Assembly (NCBI RefSeq): GCF_964020175.1
Contig: NZ_OZ026541.1
Location: 62,001 to 126,000, forward strand
DNA: 64,000 nucleotides
Direction of reading: 5' to 3'
Origin: Candidatus Mesenet endosymbiont of Phosphuga atrata
Lineage (GTDB): Bacteria > Pseudomonadota > Alphaproteobacteria > Rickettsiales > Anaplasmataceae
Made by a program: the position numbers and the translations under genes. Positions 60,825-64,000 of this stretch are shown piece by piece. The notes beneath the pieces were generated by a model that was not told the origin of the DNA, searched no databases, and saw only the letters and a list, made by a program, of their open reading frames with translations. Position 1 is the first letter of the stretch; each line of letters opens with the position of its first letter.

Positions 60825-61164
60825 AGCGTTTTAAACTTAAGCTAAATTCAATCTTTCTTGGCAAACCAGAAGGGAGAAAGAATCTTTGCCTTTCTTCTAT
60901 ATGAGTAATAACAAAATGCCCAAAGATAAACCCTGAAGCTTGGGCTAAGATATGGGGTATTTGCTTTACCTGTGACTCTCTCATGTCAACCAAATCATTA
61001 AAATGCAACTGCGGATAGATCACCCCTTCCAAATCAATATGTTCTATTCCTGAACCAATATTTTGTAACGATATTTGACTAATACACTCAACCGTATGCC
61101 AGCGTTGTTCTTTATAGCATCTTAAGCTTATTGGTGAGAATTTATATGGTCCAAGTGACAGCAT
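60799..61164 (-). CDS. Phage tail protein U (P2 gpU-like)
   Basis: 121 residues: LSLGPYKFSPISLRCYKEQRW and the later FGHFVITHIEERQRFFLPSG are the gpU pattern, a tail-tip/completion protein. Its start overlaps the end of the tape-measure gene by one base. Confidence 0.9.
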   Translation of the reverse strand: MLSLGPYKFSPISLRCYKEQRWHTVECISQISLQNIGSGIEHIDLEGVIYPQLHFNDLVDMRESQVKQIPHILAQASGFIFGHFVITHIEERQRFFLPSGLPRKIEFSLSLKRYVLPYSGE

Positions 61165-61718
61165 TAATAAACCTCTTCTACTATATCAAAAAGGGCGCTA
61201 CGTGCTTGTTCTCTTATTCTTCTTATAACTTCATCAGCAAGACTACGAGTGTCATGATTTGGTGCTGCTTGAATGCTGATATTAAAATGATTATGCTGAG
61301 TTTTATTTAAAGTTTTCTCTTCCTTATTTTCAAATTTACTCTTGATAAACTCTTTAAATATCTTGTCAGTATCGTCTTTAGAGTTACTCTCAGCAAACTT
61401 TTTCTCTTCAATAACGCTATTTATTTTAAAATCTTTATTTCTAGAAAATTCCGTTAATACGCTGTTGTTTAAAGGAGAATTTATACTTTTTAAAGTACTA
61501 TTTTTAGAAATATCGTTTTCACTTAATGAGCTTCTCCTTTTTTCAAACTCTTTGAGTGGGCTATTTTCAGAAAGCTTTTTTCCAACAACACTTTTCAGTG
61601 GAGAAACAACAGTATTACCTATCCAAGCAAAAGCCTCACCAATGGGTTTGATAATTGATTTAATATACTCCCAAAAACTAGCAAAGAAACTCTTTACTTT
61701 CTCCCAATTGCTAATCAC
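61164..61718 (-). CDS. Tape measure protein, C-terminal fragment
   Basis: 184 residues starting at a GTG inside the former gene: ISNWEKVKSFFASFWEYIK repeat-like aromatic pattern, a polar middle, and a helical tail SLADEVIRRIREQARSALFD. Continuation of the fragment above after the frameshift. Confidence 0.8.
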   Translation of the reverse strand: MISNWEKVKSFFASFWEYIKSIIKPIGEAFAWIGNTVVSPLKSVVGKKLSENSPLKEFEKRRSSLSENDISKNSTLKSINSPLNNSVLTEFSRNKDFKINSVIEEKKFAESNSKDDTDKIFKEFIKSKFENKEEKTLNKTQHNHFNISIQAAPNHDTRSLADEVIRRIREQARSALFDIVEEVY

Positions 61719-61732
61719 CAGAGCTGCACCAG

Positions 61733-63511
61733 TTACAAGTCCTGCACTAATAATCCTATAGGATTGCTAATTATTGCTAGAGTTATCGCTCTAAGTCCCA
61801 TTACTACTGCTGGAAATACCGATGAAGATAACGCAGTAAATGCTAAAGCTAATGGTCCATGCATAATAGCAGCTAAGGCTAAAGCTCCACCTTTAATAAA
61901 AGTGAGGGCATAACCTAGTCCTATTACCACTATTTTAAAACTAATCAATGCGGTAATAATACCCATAATTGCTGTAGTTATTTTGGGATATCTCTCTGCA
62001 AATTGAGCTGTGCTGGTAGATATGGCTTTTAAAGCTCCAGTGATTGTATTTAAAGTGGGAAGCATAACTGAACCTAAATTCATTCCCACTTCTGCTATTG
62101 AATTTTTAAGCAATTGTAGATTATTGGCTGTAGTACTTGCACGATTGTCAAACTCTTTCTGCATAGAATTTTCATAGTCTCTTTCTTGAGCAACCAGCTC
62201 TATAGCTTTTTTATATTTATCTAAACTACCAATTAACAAGGCAATATCATCTTGATACTCAAGTCCAAAGAGCTTGTATAAGATTTTAGAACGTTCCTGG
62301 CTATCTATTTTTTCTAGTGCTGCAAGAAATTTCATCATTGCTCCTTGGGCACTAGATTTGATGGCTTCTTCAAGCTCTTCTGCGCTTAACTCCATTTCCT
62401 CCAATGTCTCTTGGAATTCCCTACTTTGTTCTCCTGCAGTTTGGAGTTTACTGAGCATAGCATTTATTGCTGTTGCTGCTTTGGCTGGTTGTTTACCTAA
62501 ACTAATAAAACTGTTAGCTAAACTACTTGCCTGAATAATATCCAAGCCAAATTGTTTTGCTGTACCACCAACCATATTTAAAGTTGCCACCATTTCTCTG
62601 GCTTTGGCTGCAGTATTGTCAGATAAATGGTTTATCACATCACCAACTTTACCCATTTTATCAATGCCAATATTATAAACATTGGAAAGCTTAGCAATGG
62701 CATCACCCGCTTCTTCTGCTGACATATCAAACGCAGTGGCCATTTTAGCTACTGTATCTGTAAATTGAGTAAGATCTTCTTTTGCAATACCAAGCTGACC
62801 ACCACTAGCAGCAATTTGAGCAAGTTCTGCTGCAGATAACGGTATTGTTCGTGACATTTCTTTTAACTTATTGGCAAATTCGATGGCTTCATTTGTTTGC
62901 TCCTTGAATTCTACCACTTTCTTAACATCAGCCATAGCAGATTCAAAGTCAATAGCAACTTTAAGTGGAGCCGCAAGTGTTATTCCTAATGCGACAGCAT
63001 CTACCATTTGAGATCTGAGGTTTGCTCTTTGTGCTAAAACTTCTTGCTGTTTCTTTATAACTGAACCAAGTGCATGATAACGACTCTTTAGCTTTTCAGT
63101 TGATGCTCCGAGTTTAAGTTGATTGCGAATCAAAGATTCTGTATCTTGGCCACTTTTTCTTATTTCTAGATTTAATTGGTGAAGAGCTTCTCTTTTTTGC
63201 AAGTAAGCTGCTTTTGCCTTAGATGTCGATAACTTAACCTTATTAAATTCTGTTTGCAGAGCTTTACTTGGATTTTCACTGAGCTTAATCTGCTTAGCTA
63301 AAGACTTCACTTGTCCTTCTAAGTCTTTCCAGGATTTTTTGGCAATAAGTGAGTCACGAGTTAATTGTTTAAACTTAGATGCTGATTGCATTGATAAGTC
63401 AAGTTGCCTAATTGTACTACCAAGACGAGAAAGTTGAGCACTACTTCCTGCCATAGTACTACTAAAACTACCATCAAGTATAGCACCTATTTTGATAGAT
63501 AATGTTGACAT
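61733..63511 (-). CDS. Tape measure protein, N-terminal fragment
   Basis: 592 residues: N-terminal coiled coil (1-160), the TP901-type tape measure core (ADVKKVVEFKEQ, SGGQLGIAKEDLTQFTD, GTAKQFGLDI) and hydrophobic segments near 510-580. The start overlaps the -1 frame of the chaperone extension. Confidence 0.85.
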   Translation of the reverse strand: MSTLSIKIGAILDGSFSSTMAGSSAQLSRLGSTIRQLDLSMQSASKFKQLTRDSLIAKKSWKDLEGQVKSLAKQIKLSENPSKALQTEFNKVKLSTSKAKAAYLQKREALHQLNLEIRKSGQDTESLIRNQLKLGASTEKLKSRYHALGSVIKKQQEVLAQRANLRSQMVDAVALGITLAAPLKVAIDFESAMADVKKVVEFKEQTNEAIEFANKLKEMSRTIPLSAAELAQIAASGGQLGIAKEDLTQFTDTVAKMATAFDMSAEEAGDAIAKLSNVYNIGIDKMGKVGDVINHLSDNTAAKAREMVATLNMVGGTAKQFGLDIIQASSLANSFISLGKQPAKAATAINAMLSKLQTAGEQSREFQETLEEMELSAEELEEAIKSSAQGAMMKFLAALEKIDSQERSKILYKLFGLEYQDDIALLIGSLDKYKKAIELVAQERDYENSMQKEFDNRASTTANNLQLLKNSIAEVGMNLGSVMLPTLNTITGALKAISTSTAQFAERYPKITTAIMGIITALISFKIVVIGLGYALTFIKGGALALAAIMHGPLALAFTALSSSVFPAVVMGLRAITLAIISNPIGLLVQDL

Positions 63512-63645
63512 TTTATTTCTACTCCAACTTTAAGCCAAAGAATGAATTCTTCTATTTCCATATCTAAAAACTGCTCAATCCCGCCACCTGCAACAGAACT
63601 GAGTAACAGTACATTTAACCTTAAGTCCTTTGTGATGGAAAAAAA
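63487..63645 (-). CDS. Tail assembly chaperone -1 frame extension (E' part)
   Basis: After a -1 slip at T TTT TTT, the frame runs SITKDLRLNVLLLSSVAGG and FLDMEIEEFILWLKVGV to a TAG at 63487-63489, inside the first codons of the tape measure. The FL(D/E)MEIEEF.LWLK pattern is that of GpE-type tail proteins. The fused product would be about 130 residues. No separate start or ribosome site is seen, which supports expression by frameshift only. Confidence 0.75.
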   Translation of the reverse strand, partial: FFSITKDLRLNVLLLSSVAGGGIEQFLDMEIEEFILWLKVGVEIKCQHYLSK

Positions 63646-63872
63646 CCTCTTAATACTTCCTGTATTTTGACATAATCAATAATATCCAATTCTTCAATAG
63701 TTTCTTTGATCACAGAAGCAAGGTTAGCAGTTAAAGCTACTTCTCTTGCCAGATCACTACCATCAAGACGATCTATAGCTAAGTAATCTCGCACTTTTGG
63801 ACGTCTGAGAGTCAATTCTGAAATAGAAGTGCTGTCGATTGTAATTGGGTTGTTAAGTGTTATTATGTTCAT
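63621..63872 (-). CDS. Tail assembly chaperone (P2 gpE-like), unshifted product
   Basis: 83 residues from ATG 63872, chosen because AGGAG lies about eight bases upstream (a longer frame from 63908 lacks one). MNIITLNNPITID and LTLRRPKVRDYLAID, then SLIKET-type helices, fit the FluMu gp41/gpE tail assembly family. It binds the tape measure during tail assembly. It ends RGFFPSQRT, and the RGFF codons contain the slippery run. Confidence 0.85.
   Translation of the reverse strand: MNIITLNNPITIDSTSISELTLRRPKVRDYLAIDRLDGSDLAREVALTANLASVIKETIEELDIIDYVKIQEVLRGFFPSQRT
63639..63645 (-). promoter_or_regulatory. Programmed -1 frameshift slippery site
   Basis: The minus strand reads AGA GGT TTT TTT CCA in the chaperone frame, a perfect X-XXY-YYZ heptamer (T TTT TTT). 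It is placed just before the 0-frame stop, as in the G/GT and E/E' chaperone pairs of tailed phages. Confidence 0.75.
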
Positions 63873-63948
63873 ATTATCTCCTATAAATTTAGTAAAAAGT
63901 TTTTTCAAGCTTTGCGACTTATTTAATTGTTTAAATTTTAAATAAATT

Positions 63949-64000
63949 CTATATGCCTAAAGCTGTTTGCAATAAAGCCATCTGATCAATACCGTTAATC
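63949..64000 (-). CDS. Major tail tube protein, C-terminal end (cut by the window)
   Basis: The last codons INGIDQMALLQTALGI before TAG 63949-63951 match the end of P2 FII-type tail tube proteins (..NG.D.......LG.). The rest lies beyond the window. The position right before the chaperone fits the P2 order FII-E-T. Confidence 0.75.
   Translation of the reverse strand, partial: INGIDQMALLQTALGI

Larger units (their letters stand above)
61164..63511 (-). pseudogene. Tail tape measure protein, split by a one-base deletion
   Basis: The two frames 61733-63511 and 61164-61718 form one tape measure gene. The upstream frame ends ISNPIGLLVQDL; the downstream frame reads SAGLVTGAALVISNWEKV. Adding one A at about 61752 (GGATTAATTAGTGC instead of GGATTATTAGTGC) joins them as NPIGLISAGLV. 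Total length would be about 780 residues. The tape measure sets tail length and is essential for particle production, so this prophage should be unable to make normal tails unless the break is an assembly error. Confidence 0.85.

Overview
The window looks like a Wolbachia genome segment. It is strongly AT-rich, carries alphaproteobacterial/rickettsial core genes (AddB-type recombination nuclease, FdxA ferredoxin, NDUFA12-like protein, MlaD, HemF), holds many ankyrin-repeat genes and decayed insertion sequences, and ends in the tail module of a P2-like prophage of the WO type. No rRNA, tRNA or CRISPR was recognised. Strain and supergroup cannot be fixed from the sequence alone.

1-19.4 kb is mostly chromosome: a 5'-cut membrane protein, an IS630 remnant beside a truncated ankyrin gene, addB, cysS-exoD, dusB, fdxA, an MrpD/NuoN-type antiporter subunit, an NDUFA12-like gene overlapping an MCE (mlaD-like) gene, hemF, an outer-membrane barrel protein and uvrA. 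Interleaved are two paralogous proteins of unknown function (5017-6111 and 9375-10334). Both end in a eukaryote-style CaaX prenylation box (CNIL and CAIS), which suggests host-membrane-anchored effectors.

19.4-23.6 kb is a graveyard of nested IS remnants (IS5, IS481, IS256, IS481 inverted, IS110). The two IS481 arms form an inverted repeat of about 690 bp and share the same decay, so the copying came after inactivation. 23.7-26.9 kb holds a three-domain and a one-domain paralog that resemble collagenase-type domains without the metal site. purF and a large ankyrin/transmembrane protein follow.

32.0-54.2 kb is the most striking region: a cytoplasmic-incompatibility-type cifA-cifB locus. cifA is intact. 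cifB is a giant toxin gene of about 12 kb (two PD-(D/E)XK nuclease domains, furin-like sites, Tcd-like pore modules, RTX-like glycine repeats, ankyrins, a 180-bp module repeated three times) and is split by two frameshifts. The architecture fits the large Type V cif class. The 3' two-thirds of cifB plus the neighbouring Rpn-type nuclease gene are tandemly duplicated. The second cifB copy lacks the nuclease domains and has a different C-terminal tip, close to the latrotoxin C-terminal type, as in polymorphic toxins.

54.2-64 kb continues the prophage edge: a secreted phospholipase-D-like protein, mutL broken by two compensating frameshifts, ankyrin proteins, a patatin phospholipase, and tail genes D, X, U, tape measure (frameshifted), the tail-assembly chaperone with a T TTT TTT slippery site for programmed -1 frameshifting, and the end of the tail-tube gene. 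At least four single-gene frameshifts fall in the 33-64 kb accessory/prophage part, while the core genes before it are intact.
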